Shown here: positions 1-8,741 of the stretch, one piece after another | Position numbering within the stretch: the stretch's first letter is position 1 | Layout: each line of letters opens with the position of its first letter | Assembly (NCBI RefSeq): GCF_900167475.1 | Contig: NZ_LT796768.1 | Span: 1,240,001-1,304,000 of the forward strand | Length of the DNA: 64,000 bases | Direction: 5' to 3' | Origin: Aeromicrobium choanae | Lineage (GTDB): Bacteria; Actinomycetota; Actinomycetes; Propionibacteriales; Nocardioidaceae | Made by a program: the position numbers and the translations under genes | The notes under the pieces: model-generated | What the model was told of the DNA's origin: nothing | The model's input: only the letters and a program-made list of their open reading frames with translations | Databases searched by the model: none

Positions 1-260
1 GCTACCGCGCCGACACGGCAGCGCTGCTGCTGCTCGCGCTGTGGCTCTCGTGGCTCGGCATCGGCTCGCTGTGGGAGATCGGCGAGTGGGCCTCGGACCA
101 GATGCAGTCGACCCACCACTCGCGCGGCTACGCCGACACGATGCTCGACATGATCCTCAACGCCGCCGGGTCGGCCCTCGGCATCGCGATCTACTGGCGC
201 TGGCTGCGCACCCCGGCCGACGTCGCGAGCGTCACGGCCCCGGAGCCCCAGCCGCGCTAG
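1..260 (+). CDS. C-terminal part of an integral membrane protein (DUF2238/YjdF-like)
   Basis: The reading frame is open from the window edge (first full codon at base 3) to a TAG at 258-260, so only the last 85 residues are visible. They begin with a hydrophobic helix rich in Leu, Ala and Trp, followed by WEIGEWASDQ, then YADTMLDMILNAAGSALG leading into a second helix and a short polar tail. The pairing of an E-x-x-EW segment with a later D-T-x-x-D segment is typical of the DUF2238/YjdF-like small membrane proteins. Function is unknown. The family assignment is by pattern only; the membrane nature is clear. Confidence 0.55.
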   Translation, partial: YRADTAALLLLALWLSWLGIGSLWEIGEWASDQMQSTHHSRGYADTMLDMILNAAGSALGIAIYWRWLRTPADVASVTAPEPQPR

Positions 261-294
261 GTTCGAGGGGAACCGACCTGCGGAAGGCCCCACC

Positions 295-768
295 ATGAGC
301 TTCGACACTCCCCGCGGAACTCGCGGCAGGAAGAGCACGAGCAACCCCGTCGTCCGTCTGGTCAACCGGTTCATGGTGCGCAAGGCCCGGCGATCGGAGT
401 CCGCGAAGCTCGGCCCGATGAGGATCCTTGCGCTGACCACGGTCGGCGCGAAGAGCGGCGAGCGGCGCGAGGTGCCCGTCGCCTGGTTCCCGGGTGGCGA
501 CGGCTCGTGGCTCGTCGTGGCCTCGGCGAACGGCGCCGCCAGGAATCCAGCGTGGTACCACAACATCGCCGCGCACCCGGGCGACGTGACGATCGAGATC
601 GGCGACCGGAAGATCGACGTGACGGCCGAGCAGCTGCACGGCCAGGAGCGCGCCGACGCCCTGGCCTCGATCATCGCCTCGGCGCCGAACTTCGCCTCGT
701 ACAACGACAAGACGGATCGCGAGATCCCCGTCATCCGGCTCACCGAGCGCCCCGCCCCGCAGGGCTGA
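295..768 (+). CDS. Deazaflavin (F420)-dependent nitroreductase-family protein (DDN type)
   Basis: A 157-residue protein of the usual DDN length. The central part carries the family pattern: LTTVGAKSGERREVPVAWFPGGDGSWLVVAS, then an AARNPAWYHNIAAHP segment and a C-terminal acidic/aromatic region. Members use reduced coenzyme F420 to reduce nitro compounds, quinones or other activated substrates; here the substrate is unknown. GGAAGG lies 7 bases upstream of the ATG. The gene stands alone between a membrane protein and the converging catabolic operon. F420 use fits an actinobacterial host. Confidence 0.85.
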   Translation: MSFDTPRGTRGRKSTSNPVVRLVNRFMVRKARRSESAKLGPMRILALTTVGAKSGERREVPVAWFPGGDGSWLVVASANGAARNPAWYHNIAAHPGDVTIEIGDRKIDVTAEQLHGQERADALASIIASAPNFASYNDKTDREIPVIRLTERPAPQG

Positions 769-784
769 GGCGCCCGGCGAGGCG

Positions 785-1774
785 TCAGGCGCCGGCGACG
801 TCGATCACGTAGCGGCCGCGCACCTGGCCGGCGAGGATCTTCTCGCTCAGCTCGGGCAGGTCGGTGAAGGCGGCGTCCACGGCCACCTCGCGCAGGTCGT
901 CGGCCGTGAAGAGCTCGTCGAGTCGCGCCCAGGCCTGCGCCCGCGCCTCGGAGGTCGCGTGGACGCTGTCGACGCCCAGCAGCGCGACGTTGCGCAGGAT
1001 GAAGGGCATCACCGTGGCGGGCAGGCCGTGGCCGCCGGCCAGGCCGCACGCGGCGACCGAGCCGCCGTACGAAATCTGCGAGAGCACGTTCGCCAGGGTC
1101 GTCCCGCCGACGCTGTCGACCGCGGCGGCCCAGCGCTCCTTGGCGAGTGGGCGCGGATCGCCGGAGAGCTCGTCGCGGGCGATGATCTGCGCCGCGCCGA
1201 GGCTCGTCAGGTACGGGTGCTCGCTGTCCTTGCCGGTGGCCGCGTGGACCTCGTACCCGAGGCGGGACAGGATCGACACCGCGAAGCTGCCGACGCCGCC
1301 GGTCGCGCCGGTGACCAGCACCGGACCGTCCTCGGGCTTCACGCCCGCCGCCTCGAGCCGCAGCACGCACAGCATGGCCGTCAGGCCGCCGGTGCCGACG
1401 GCCATCGCGCCCCACGGACCGAGCCGCTCGGGCGCCGCCACGACCGACTCCGCCTCGACCCTCTGGTACTGCGAGTAGCCACCCGGCTTGGTCTCGGACA
1501 GCTCGGCGCCGGTCAGCACCACCTGGTCGCCCGCGGCGAATCCACCGCCGGCCTCGACCACCTCGCCGGCCAGGTCGATGCCGCAGGTCAGCGGGAACGT
1601 CCGCACGACGCCGGGCTTGCCGAGCATCGCCAGGCCGTCCTTGTAGTTGAGCGACGAGTGGGTGACCCGCACGAGCACGTCGCCCTGGCCGAGATCGTCC
1701 CGGCTCAGGGTCACCAGCTCGGCGGGCTGCTTCGGCGCGGTGACCTGGTAGGCCTGGAAGGTGGTGTCGGGCAT
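785..1774 (-). CDS. acuI: AcuI/YhdH-type quinone-oxidoreductase-like NADPH reductase
   Basis: A 329-residue zinc-independent medium-chain reductase. Visible signatures are NYKDGLAMLGKPGVVRTFPLTCGIDLAGEV in the catalytic domain and VLVTGATGGVGSFAVSILSRLGYEVHAATGK as the Rossmann nucleotide site. The ILAGQVRGRYVIDV C-terminus is the AcuI/YhdH ending. AcuI reduces acryloyl-CoA to propionyl-CoA; YhdH is a general enone reductase, so the substrate here is uncertain. It is the last gene of the long minus-strand catabolic operon. The start is the ATG at 1774, preceded by CAAGGAGACATCCCG; longer readings would run into the upstream gene. Confidence 0.8.
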   Translation of the reverse strand: MPDTTFQAYQVTAPKQPAELVTLSRDDLGQGDVLVRVTHSSLNYKDGLAMLGKPGVVRTFPLTCGIDLAGEVVEAGGGFAAGDQVVLTGAELSETKPGGYSQYQRVEAESVVAAPERLGPWGAMAVGTGGLTAMLCVLRLEAAGVKPEDGPVLVTGATGGVGSFAVSILSRLGYEVHAATGKDSEHPYLTSLGAAQIIARDELSGDPRPLAKERWAAAVDSVGGTTLANVLSQISYGGSVAACGLAGGHGLPATVMPFILRNVALLGVDSVHATSEARAQAWARLDELFTADDLREVAVDAAFTDLPELSEKILAGQVRGRYVIDVAGA

Positions 1775-1809
1775 CGGGATGTCTCCTTGGACGAGCGGTT
1801 GAACGATGG

Positions 1810-2544
1810 TCAGAAGGTGCCGCTGTACGGCTTCGGGGCCACAGCGGCGTGGACATAGCGGATGAACTGGGCCCAGTCCCACACTGGCAGGCCTGTCGCG
1901 CGATGCACGGCGGAGGCATAGGGAGGCAGGTCGCTGCACTCGAGGAAGATGCCGCCGACCGGGACCTCTCGGGTCGCGCGGACCGCGGCGTCGACGACGT
2001 CGCGCTCCATGACGTCGGTGTCGAGCGTGCCGGTCTCGCGGAAGATCGCGTCGACGAAGTGCTCGTAGCTCTCCATCCCGACGACGTGCAGGCGCGAGTG
2101 ATCGGTCACGCCGGCCGCGTCGAGCAGCGCGGGCGTCATGTTCGCGCCGTTCGCCGTCACGAGAGCCAGCTTGCGGTGACGGCCCAGCATCGAGGTGAGC
2201 ATCGGCAGCTGCTGCAGGCTCGACAGGAACACCGGGACGTCCAGCGCCTCGGCCACCGCCGGCTGGTACGCCGCCATGAAGCCGCAGTTGCTGGTGATCG
2301 CGCGCACGCCCTCGTCCTGCAGCCGCAGCGCGGCCTCGACCACGCGGCCGGTGGACTCCGGATCGGCGCCGTTCAGCACGGCCGAGCCGTCCATCCCCTC
2401 GATCCCGAGGTAGCGGATCGGGAAGTCGAACGTGGACGCGTTGCCGATGTCCCCCGGCGGGAAGGGAATGTGCCACTCGGCACTGAGCATCCCGATCGTG
2501 TACCCGTACGACACCTGGCCCTTGCGCGCCTCGTAGACAGCCAT
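1810..2544 (-). CDS. Asp/Glu racemase superfamily protein (maleate isomerase/arylmalonate decarboxylase-like)
   Basis: A 244-residue protein with the two-cysteine layout of the Asp/Glu/hydantoin racemase fold. The first Cys is in AITSNCGFMAAYQPAV at about residue 89, and the second in GGIFLECSDLPPYA at about residue 202. In this family the two Cys act as acid/base pair, or one acts in decarboxylases and maleate isomerases. The substrate cannot be read from sequence. It follows the NmrA-like gene by 10 bases and precedes acuI in the same operon, so it probably acts on a small dicarboxylic or amino-acid intermediate. Confidence 0.7.
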   Translation of the reverse strand: MAVYEARKGQVSYGYTIGMLSAEWHIPFPPGDIGNASTFDFPIRYLGIEGMDGSAVLNGADPESTGRVVEAALRLQDEGVRAITSNCGFMAAYQPAVAEALDVPVFLSSLQQLPMLTSMLGRHRKLALVTANGANMTPALLDAAGVTDHSRLHVVGMESYEHFVDAIFRETGTLDTDVMERDVVDAAVRATREVPVGGIFLECSDLPPYASAVHRATGLPVWDWAQFIRYVHAAVAPKPYSGTF

Positions 2545-2554
2545 GGCTCTGTTC

Positions 2555-3370
2555 TCACTCCCAGTCGGCGAGGTGGTCCCTCACGAAGTCGTCGAAGGTG
2601 CGCGGCTCGCGCCCGATGAGATCGGCGGTGTCGCCGGTGATCTCGGCGTAGCGGCCCGCGGCCACGTCGACGAGGAGCTCGGCGTAGTACGCGCCGCGCT
2701 CCGTGCCGTCGTCGTACGTCGCGAGGATGTCGTCCACGCCGAGCGGATCGGCCGCCGCGACGGGACGGTCGATGGCGGCGCCGAGTCGCCGCGCGAGCTC
2801 GGCCACGCCGAAGGACTCCGGTCCGGTCAGGGTGTAGCCGCGGCAGCAGTGACCGTCCTCGGTCAGCACGACGAGCGCAGCCTCGGCGAGGTCGCGCGTG
2901 TCGATCCACGAGACGGGCATGTCGCCGGTGGGCAGCGAGATCGTCCCGCCGGTGACGTCGTCGTGGAAGCCGCCGCCGACGGAGAAGTTCTGGAGGAACC
3001 AGCTGGGGCGCAGCACGGTCCACTCGCCGTCCCACGCCTCGACGACCCGCTCGACCGCCCGGTCGGGATCCTCCGGGTCCTTGTCGCCGCGGCCCATCTC
3101 CGAGAGCAGGACGACGCGGCCGATGCCCGTGCGGTCCTCGAGCAGCGCCGCCACGCGCTCGGCCATGCCGGAGCCGTGCGGAGGCTTGACGAGGTACAGC
3201 GTGTCGACCCCGTCGAGGGCCGCGGCCCACGTCGTGCGGTCGAGCCAGTCGAAGCGCCGGTCACCGACACCGGGACGGCTGGAGAGCCGCACGTGCGGGG
3301 TGCCGGTCTCGGACAGCAGGTCCGCCAGCACGGTCCCGGTCTTGCCCGACGCGCCGGTCAGGGCGATCAC
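2555..3370 (-). CDS. NmrA-like NAD(P)-binding protein (atypical SDR)
   Basis: A 271-residue protein. The N-terminus IALTGASGKTGT is a G-x-x-G-x-x-G dinucleotide-binding loop of the NmrA/QOR2 type. There is no clear Tyr-x-x-x-Lys pair; VLRPSWFLQNFS and a late DDFVRDHLADW tail match NmrA-like proteins, which serve as redox sensors or reductases. The start is GTG at 3370, chosen because it overlaps the cupin stop as GTGA and keeps the Rossmann strand at the N-terminus. Translation is therefore likely coupled to the cupin gene. Function within the pathway is unknown. Confidence 0.75.
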   Translation of the reverse strand: MIALTGASGKTGTVLADLLSETGTPHVRLSSRPGVGDRRFDWLDRTTWAAALDGVDTLYLVKPPHGSGMAERVAALLEDRTGIGRVVLLSEMGRGDKDPEDPDRAVERVVEAWDGEWTVLRPSWFLQNFSVGGGFHDDVTGGTISLPTGDMPVSWIDTRDLAEAALVVLTEDGHCCRGYTLTGPESFGVAELARRLGAAIDRPVAAADPLGVDDILATYDDGTERGAYYAELLVDVAAGRYAEITGDTADLIGREPRTFDDFVRDHLADWE

Positions 3371-3720
3371 GACTCCGCCGTCTCCAGCCAGTTCGCCGGC
3401 ACGAGGGAGAAGAACGCGCTGGTCCCGGGCTCGCCCTCGTACACGACGGTGCAGCCCTTCTCGAGCGTCACGACCTCGCCCGCCGGCACGACGACCGTCT
3501 CGTCGCCGACGTGGAGGCTGAGCTGGCCCTCGATGACGTAGAACGCCTCCTCGTAGGGCAGCGTCCACGGCTCCGAGCTGCCACCGGACGGGAACCGGAC
3601 GATGCCGGCCGAGAGCTCTGAGAGCCCGTGGGGCAGCGAGCGGCGCTCCACGTCGATGGGGCCGTTCTGAGCGGTGAACTCCGGGTTGAACGGGGCGAGC
3701 TTGACGGGCTGGTCGGACAT
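3367..3720 (-). CDS. Small cupin-domain protein (EutQ-like)
   Basis: A 117-residue single cupin. The barrel motifs can be read as LPYEEAFYVIEGQLSLHVGDETVVVPAGEVVTLEKG, that is, a reduced motif 1 with E-E and few His residues. This resembles EutQ or DUF861-type cupins more than metal-rich dioxygenases. GAGGAG sits just upstream of the ATG. The gene shares a GTGA overlap with the next gene. Cupins of this size in catabolic operons are often sugar- or amine-related isomerases or stabilising partners, but nothing here fixes the role. Confidence 0.75.
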   Translation of the reverse strand: MSDQPVKLAPFNPEFTAQNGPIDVERRSLPHGLSELSAGIVRFPSGGSSEPWTLPYEEAFYVIEGQLSLHVGDETVVVPAGEVVTLEKGCTVVYEGEPGTSAFFSLVPANWLETAES

Positions 3721-3760
3721 GGGACTCCTCGGTCGGTCAGTGGGATCGGGTCGGATGGGC

Positions 3761-4459
3761 TCAGGGAAGCGGGATCATGCCGCCGTCGACGACGTGGTTC
3801 TGGCCCGTGACGAAGGAAGCCTCGTCGGAGAGCAGGAACCGCACGACGGAGCCGATCTCCTCGGGCTGGGCGTAGCGCCGCTGCGGGATCGAGGCGAGGC
3901 GCTCGCGGTCGACGGGATGCGTCGCCACGAAGCCGGGCAGCACGCAGTTCGCCCGGATCCCGTCGGCGGCCACCGCCCCGGCGTAGAGCTTCACCCAGTT
4001 CTGCACGGCGGCGCGGACCACGCTCGACACGGGCATCACGGCCTCGGGGACCAGGGACGCGTAGCTCGTGATGAACACCCACGCTCCGCCGCCGGCCGAC
4101 ACCATGTGCGGCGTGACGAGCCGCGCGAGGTCGACCACGCTCAGGAACAGCAGGTCGATCCCGGCGTTCCAGTCGTCGTCGGTGAGCGTCAGCAGGTCGC
4201 CCTTCGGCGGGTGTCCCGAGTTGGAGACCACCGCGTCGATGCGGCCGAACCGCTCGATCGCCGTGGCCACGAGTCGCTCGCGGTCGGCCGCGTCCGTCAG
4301 GGACCCGCGGACCGCGACGGCCCCCAGCTCCTCGGCGAGCTCCTCGACGGCCTCGGAGCGCGAGAACAGCACGAGGTCGTACGAGGACGAGAGCGTGCGA
4401 GCGATCCCGGCGCCGATGCCGCTGCTCGCCGCCGTGACGACGGCGACCGGTCGCGTCAC
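3761..4459 (-). CDS. SDR-family protein lacking the usual Tyr-x-x-x-Lys pair
   Basis: A 232-residue Rossmann protein. VVTAASSGIGAGIA is the nucleotide loop and SNSGHPPKGD replaces the usual NNAG. The C-terminus is FVTGQNHVVDGG. At the catalytic position, MPVSSVVRAAVQNW puts Ser and Arg where Tyr and Lys are expected. A known FabG-like SDR subgroup has this kind of substitution and its chemistry is poorly defined. The GTG start at 4459 overlaps the stop of the flavoprotein gene as GTGA. Probably part of the same pathway; it could be a reductase with altered chemistry or a non-classical member. Confidence 0.8.
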   Translation of the reverse strand: MTRPVAVVTAASSGIGAGIARTLSSSYDLVLFSRSEAVEELAEELGAVAVRGSLTDAADRERLVATAIERFGRIDAVVSNSGHPPKGDLLTLTDDDWNAGIDLLFLSVVDLARLVTPHMVSAGGGAWVFITSYASLVPEAVMPVSSVVRAAVQNWVKLYAGAVAADGIRANCVLPGFVATHPVDRERLASIPQRRYAQPEEIGSVVRFLLSDEASFVTGQNHVVDGGMIPLP

Positions 4460-5610
4460 TTGCGGGCCGCCCGCAGCCACTCGAGGTTCTCGGTGGCCTT
4501 GCGGTGCGGGTCGAACGCCTTGACGTCGAGCACCGGGTCGGGCATGCCGAGCATGAGCTTGGCCAGCAGCTGCGACGCCGCCGGGCCCATCATCGTGCCG
4601 TGGCCGTCGAAGCCCGTGATCGTCCACAGTCCCGCCTCGACCTCGCCGATGAACGGGTGGCCGTCGCCGCCGGTGGCGTCGGCGGCCGCGCTGATCGTGT
4701 TGCGGATGCCGACCTCGGCGAAGAGCGGGGCTCGCGTCTCGGACGCCTCCGCGAACTCCGCGAGCATGTCGCTCACGCCGTAGCGCTCGGGCAGCGTGGA
4801 GCTCAGGATCGTGACCATCGCGCCGTCCTGCTCGCGCTCGACGCACCAGCCCGTCTCCAGGTCGATCGTCAGCGGCAGGCGCTGGTCGCCGAGCACCGGC
4901 GTCGTGAAGCCGTAGTGGACCCACATCGGGAAGATGTCCATGTCGAGCCCGAACTTGGCCAGCAGCTTCGGCGAGCCCAGTCCGCTGGCCACGACGACGC
5001 GCTCGGCCAGGAGCGGCTCGGGACCGTCGACGAGCCAGCCGCCCTCGACCTGCGTGAGGTCGCCGACCTCGTGGCGCTCGCGGATCTTCACACCGAGGCG
5101 GCGCGCCGCGGCGGCGACGCCGTAGACGCCGTCCGTCGGGTTGACGCGACCGTCCTCGGGGGTCCAGCAGCCGCCGATGAGCCCGTCGACGCCGAGCCAC
5201 GGCACGACCTCCAGCAGCTCGTTCGCCGACAGCATCTCCACGTTCGGGGCGCCGAGCGAGGCCTGCGTCTTGGCGGCCTGCGTGAGCTTCTCGAAGAGCT
5301 CCTCTCGGCCGGTCAGCATGAGGTAGCCGTCCTGGTAGTACTGGCACGGCTGCTCGAAGACGTCCTCGAACGTCTGCCAGAAGCGGCGTCCGCGGATCGC
5401 CAGCTCGATCTCCAGCGGGGTGCTGAACTGCTGACGCACGCCGCCGAGCGAACCGCCCGTGCACCCGCTGGCCAGCTCGCGCCCCTCGAGCACGACGATG
5501 TCCTTCTCGCCGAGCTCGGCCAGGTAGAAGGCGAGCGTGACACCGACGATGCCGCCGCCGATGATGGCGGTGCCGACCTTGGTCGCGTCGTTGCCGGGTG
5601 TGTGTCCCAT
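4456..5610 (-). CDS. FAD-dependent amino-acid/amine oxidoreductase (DAO family), copy 2
   Basis: A 384-residue glycine/D-amino-acid-oxidase-like flavoprotein. TAIIGGGIVGVTLAFYLAELG is the FAD-binding Rossmann loop and VVLEGRELASGCTGGSLGGVRQQFSTPLEIELA is the DAO/sarcosine-oxidase-beta region. ITGFDGHGTMMGPAASQLLAKLMLG is the C-terminal FAD contact. Family members oxidise amines, N-methyl amino acids or D-amino acids to imines. With RidA and a second DAO gene nearby, imine production is likely. The ATG at 5610 has GAAAGGA upstream. The substrate is not predictable. Confidence 0.85.
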   Translation of the reverse strand: MGHTPGNDATKVGTAIIGGGIVGVTLAFYLAELGEKDIVVLEGRELASGCTGGSLGGVRQQFSTPLEIELAIRGRRFWQTFEDVFEQPCQYYQDGYLMLTGREELFEKLTQAAKTQASLGAPNVEMLSANELLEVVPWLGVDGLIGGCWTPEDGRVNPTDGVYGVAAAARRLGVKIRERHEVGDLTQVEGGWLVDGPEPLLAERVVVASGLGSPKLLAKFGLDMDIFPMWVHYGFTTPVLGDQRLPLTIDLETGWCVEREQDGAMVTILSSTLPERYGVSDMLAEFAEASETRAPLFAEVGIRNTISAAADATGGDGHPFIGEVEAGLWTITGFDGHGTMMGPAASQLLAKLMLGMPDPVLDVKAFDPHRKATENLEWLRAARK

Positions 5611-5660
5611 GAAGGGTCCTTTCGGGAATGAGGGGGGAAGGTGTTCAGGATGTGCCGACG

Positions 5661-6383
5661 TCACATGACGCGTCCACCGTCGGAGACGATGACCTGACCG
5701 GTGACGTTCGGCCAGGAGGCGATGTCCAGCCCGGTCCGGGCGATCTCGGACGGGTCGGCGATGCGGCGCAGGGGCGTCTCGTTCTCGACCGCCGCCTGCT
5801 CGTCCGCCGGGATCGAGCTGTACATGTCCGTGGCGACCGGTCCGGGTGCCACGGCGTTGACCCGCACCTGAGGGGCGAGCTCGCGCGCGAGGGACTTGGT
5901 CAGGCCGATCACGGCCGACTTCGAGGCTCCGTAGGAGACGCCGTGGACGGATCCGACGACGCCTCCGGTGGAGGAGAGGTTGAGGACCGCGCCCCGACTG
6001 GCGGCGAGGTCGTCGCGCAGGGCCCGGGTCAGCTTCATGGGCGCCTTCACGTGGATCGCGAACGCCGCGTCCCACAGCTCGTCGGTGGTCTCGTCGAGCT
6101 CGCCGTGGGCCAGGATTCCGGCGTTGTTGACCAGCAGCTGGACGGTGCCGAGGCCGGCCGCCGCCGTCACGACCGCCGCGACACCCTCGTCCGTCGTCAC
6201 GTCGGCGACGACCGCGACGGCACGGCCGCCCAGCTCCTCGACGGCGCGGACGGTCTCCTCGGCGTCGTTGCCCCGACCCCGATGGGTGAGGACGACGGTC
6301 AGGTCACGGCGCGCGCACTCCAGGACGAAGGCTCGTCCGATGCCGCGCGATCCGCCCGTGACGACGGCGACCGGCGTGGTCAT
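5661..6383 (-). CDS. Classical SDR oxidoreductase (FabG-like)
   Basis: A 240-residue classical SDR. It has VVTGGSRGIGRAF for NAD(P) binding, LLVNNAGILAHGE, catalytic Ser in LNLSSTGGVVG and the active-site YGASK. The C-terminus ends TGQVIVSDGGRVM. Substrate unknown; likely a hydroxy or keto acid intermediate. Its ATG overlaps the ridA stop (ATGA), so it is translationally coupled to ridA and expressed with the flavoproteins. Confidence 0.88.
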   Translation of the reverse strand: MTTPVAVVTGGSRGIGRAFVLECARRDLTVVLTHRGRGNDAEETVRAVEELGGRAVAVVADVTTDEGVAAVVTAAAGLGTVQLLVNNAGILAHGELDETTDELWDAAFAIHVKAPMKLTRALRDDLAASRGAVLNLSSTGGVVGSVHGVSYGASKSAVIGLTKSLARELAPQVRVNAVAPGPVATDMYSSIPADEQAAVENETPLRRIADPSEIARTGLDIASWPNVTGQVIVSDGGRVM

Positions 6384-6730
6384 CGGGTCTCGGGAAGCTG
6401 GACGATGCCCTCGATCTCGACGAGGCCGCCGAGCGGGAGCTCCTGCACGGCGAACGCCGAGCGGGCAGGCGGATCGGTCGGGAACCAGCGGCCGTACACG
6501 ACGTTCATGTCGGCGTAGTGCTCCATCGAGGACATGAAGACCGTCGTCTTGACGACGTCGGCCAGCGTGGCGCCGTGCTCGCGCACGACGGCCTCGAAGT
6601 TGGCCAGGGCGCGGTCGGTCTGGTCCGAGGCACCGTCGGCGAGCGCGCCGTCGACGAGGCCCAGCTGGCCCGAGACGAACAGCAGCGAACCGGCTCGGAC
6701 GCTCGCGCGCAGGGGGAAGGGGGTGGACAT
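6380..6730 (-). CDS. ridA: RidA/YjgF-family enamine/imine deaminase
   Basis: A 116-residue RidA-family protein. The conserved Arg of the substrate pocket is in PARSAFAVQELPLGGLVEIEGIV, which also supplies the conserved Glu near the C-terminus. RidA proteins hydrolyse reactive imines or enamines made by amino-acid dehydratases and oxidases. Two DAO-like flavoproteins lie in the same operon, which fits this role. CGAAAGGAACC lies upstream of the ATG at 6730. ATGA overlap with the following SDR. Confidence 0.9.
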   Translation of the reverse strand: MSTPFPLRASVRAGSLLFVSGQLGLVDGALADGASDQTDRALANFEAVVREHGATLADVVKTTVFMSSMEHYADMNVVYGRWFPTDPPARSAFAVQELPLGGLVEIEGIVQLPETR

Positions 6731-6749
6731 GGTGGTTCCTTTCGGTAGG

Positions 6750-8741
6750 TCAGAATTTCGCGGCGAGTCGGAAGGCCGCGTGGACCGCACCTTCGATGCG
6801 GTGGGGGTTCATGACGTCGCCGACCGCGTGGACGACCACGTCGTCGGGCAGCTCGTCGAAGAGCTCGGACCGCGGCTCGGTCCACGTGTGGACGATCCAG
6901 TCGGCCTCGAGACCGACCACCTCGCCGGAGGCCTCGAGCGGGCGGCCGTGCTCGTCGACGTGCCGGTAGGTCAGCGCCTCGACGCCACCTTCGCGGCACA
7001 GCACCCTCGGCCCGTCGGGGTCGAAGCCGACGACCTTCGTCGAGCACACGATGGCGATCCCGGCGGCGTGCATGAGCGTCAGGAAGTCGTCGCGGACCTC
7101 GGGCTCCACGAGCTCGGCGGGACCCGGGTTGGCGGTCACGAAGGTCACCTCGCACCCCGACCCGGCGGCCACCAGGGCGGCCGACATCGCGTTGGTGCGG
7201 TGGTTCTCGTCGACCACGATGACGCGGCCCGTGAGCTGGGGGCGGCCCGCCACGACGTCGGCCGCGGCGACGAGCCGGCGATGATCGCGCGCCGCCCACT
7301 GGGGCACGGTCTCGGCCGCGCCGGTGGCGAGCACCACGATGTCGGGGTCGACCGCAAGGATGTCCTTGGCCTCGGCCGTGCGGCGCAGCCGCAGGTCGAC
7401 GCCCAGCCGGCGCACCTCGTTGCCGAGCCAGTCCACCGCGTCGACGAGGCCGTCGCGGCCCTCGGTCCTGGCGGCCACGCGCACGGTGCCGCCGGTGTCG
7501 GGTCGCTCGTCGAAGAGGGTGACCTCGTGGCCGCGCAGCGCGCTGACCCGAGCCGTCTCGAGGCCTGCGGGGCCGCCGCCCACCACGACGACACGGCGCG
7601 GGGTCGGTGCGAGCGTGGTCTCCACGTCGCCGAGGAAGCGCTCGCGTCCCGTGACCGGGTTGTAGACGCACTTCACGTTGCGGTGGCGTCCCAGCTCGCC
7701 CTGGCACATCTGGATGCAGCCGATGCAGGGCCGGATCTCGTCCTCGCGGCCCTCGAGCACCTTCGTCACGAGATGCGGGTCGGCGATGTGGGCCCGGGTC
7801 ATGCCGACGAAGTCGGCGTCGCCCGCCTCGATCGCGGCGGCGGCCATGGCGGGATCGGTGATCCGGCCGACGGCGCCGACCGGCATCCCCACCCGTTCGC
7901 GGACCGCGCGGGCGTAGTGCAGGTAGCAGCCGCGACGGACCGCCATCGTGGGGATGACCGAGCCGTTGAAGTTCGCCGAGACGTTCATCCCGTCGACGAT
8001 CCCCAGCTCGTCGATCCGCTGGTCGATGTCGAGCCACGCGTCGGTGTCCAGCGAGCCCTCGGTCTCGTCCGAGCCGTTGACGCGCACCATGAGCAGCGCG
8101 CCGCCGATCTGCTCGCGGACGGCCTCGAGCACGCGCTGGCAGAAGCGGAACCGCGCCTCGTCGCTGCCGCCGTACTCGTCGGACCGCCGGTTGGTCAGCG
8201 GCGAGAGGAACAGGTTGATCAGCTGGCCGTGGCCGACCGCGATCTCGACGCCGTCCATCCCACCGCGCACGGCGCGCCCCGCTGCTTGCGCGAAGGCGTC
8301 GACGATCTCGTCGATCTGCCGCCGGCTCATCTCACGCGGGACCGCCCCGTGGAGGTGGTGCGAGAAGCCCGAGGGCGCCCAGACTCCCCCGTCGCCGCCG
8401 TCCGTCCGGCCGCCCATGTGCCCGAGCTGGGGCACGATGATCGCCCCGTGCGCGTGCACGGCCTCGGAGAGGCGGACGTAGCGGTCGACGATCCGGTCGT
8501 CGAAGTTGTGGTAGATCCCGTACGGCGTCGGCGAGCTCGGGTGCACCGCGGTGGTTCCCATCGAGACCATCGCGGCACCACCGCGGGCACGCTCGGCGAA
8601 GTACGCGACGTCGTCCTCGTTCGGCAGGTGCTCGGTGTCGATGTTGTGCGTCGCGTGGGCCGTCACCACGATGCGGTTGCGCAGCGTCACGGGCCCGAGC
8701 CGCAACGGCTCGGTGAGCGCCCTCAGGTGGGTGGACGTCAT
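6750..8741 (-). CDS. FMN/FAD/4Fe-4S flavoenzyme of the TMADH / 2,4-dienoyl-CoA reductase family
   Basis: A 663-residue, multi-domain old-yellow-enzyme relative. The N-terminal TIM barrel (about 1-330) starts LTEPLRLGPVTLRNRIVVTAH. The iron-sulphur site follows as CIGCIQMCQG with a fourth Cys in NVKCVYNP at about residues 340-365. The C-terminal half has VVVVGGGPAGLETARVSALRG for FAD and VIVVDENHRTNAMSAA for a second nucleotide. This order is shared by trimethylamine/dimethylamine dehydrogenases, FadH and stachydrine/histamine-type enzymes. The barrel histidine pair appears as HGQ. The ATGA overlap with the PrpD gene indicates coupling. An N-methyl amine or enoyl substrate is possible. Confidence 0.85.
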   Translation of the reverse strand: MTSTHLRALTEPLRLGPVTLRNRIVVTAHATHNIDTEHLPNEDDVAYFAERARGGAAMVSMGTTAVHPSSPTPYGIYHNFDDRIVDRYVRLSEAVHAHGAIIVPQLGHMGGRTDGGDGGVWAPSGFSHHLHGAVPREMSRRQIDEIVDAFAQAAGRAVRGGMDGVEIAVGHGQLINLFLSPLTNRRSDEYGGSDEARFRFCQRVLEAVREQIGGALLMVRVNGSDETEGSLDTDAWLDIDQRIDELGIVDGMNVSANFNGSVIPTMAVRRGCYLHYARAVRERVGMPVGAVGRITDPAMAAAAIEAGDADFVGMTRAHIADPHLVTKVLEGREDEIRPCIGCIQMCQGELGRHRNVKCVYNPVTGRERFLGDVETTLAPTPRRVVVVGGGPAGLETARVSALRGHEVTLFDERPDTGGTVRVAARTEGRDGLVDAVDWLGNEVRRLGVDLRLRRTAEAKDILAVDPDIVVLATGAAETVPQWAARDHRRLVAAADVVAGRPQLTGRVIVVDENHRTNAMSAALVAAGSGCEVTFVTANPGPAELVEPEVRDDFLTLMHAAGIAIVCSTKVVGFDPDGPRVLCREGGVEALTYRHVDEHGRPLEASGEVVGLEADWIVHTWTEPRSELFDELPDDVVVHAVGDVMNPHRIEGAVHAAFRLAAKF

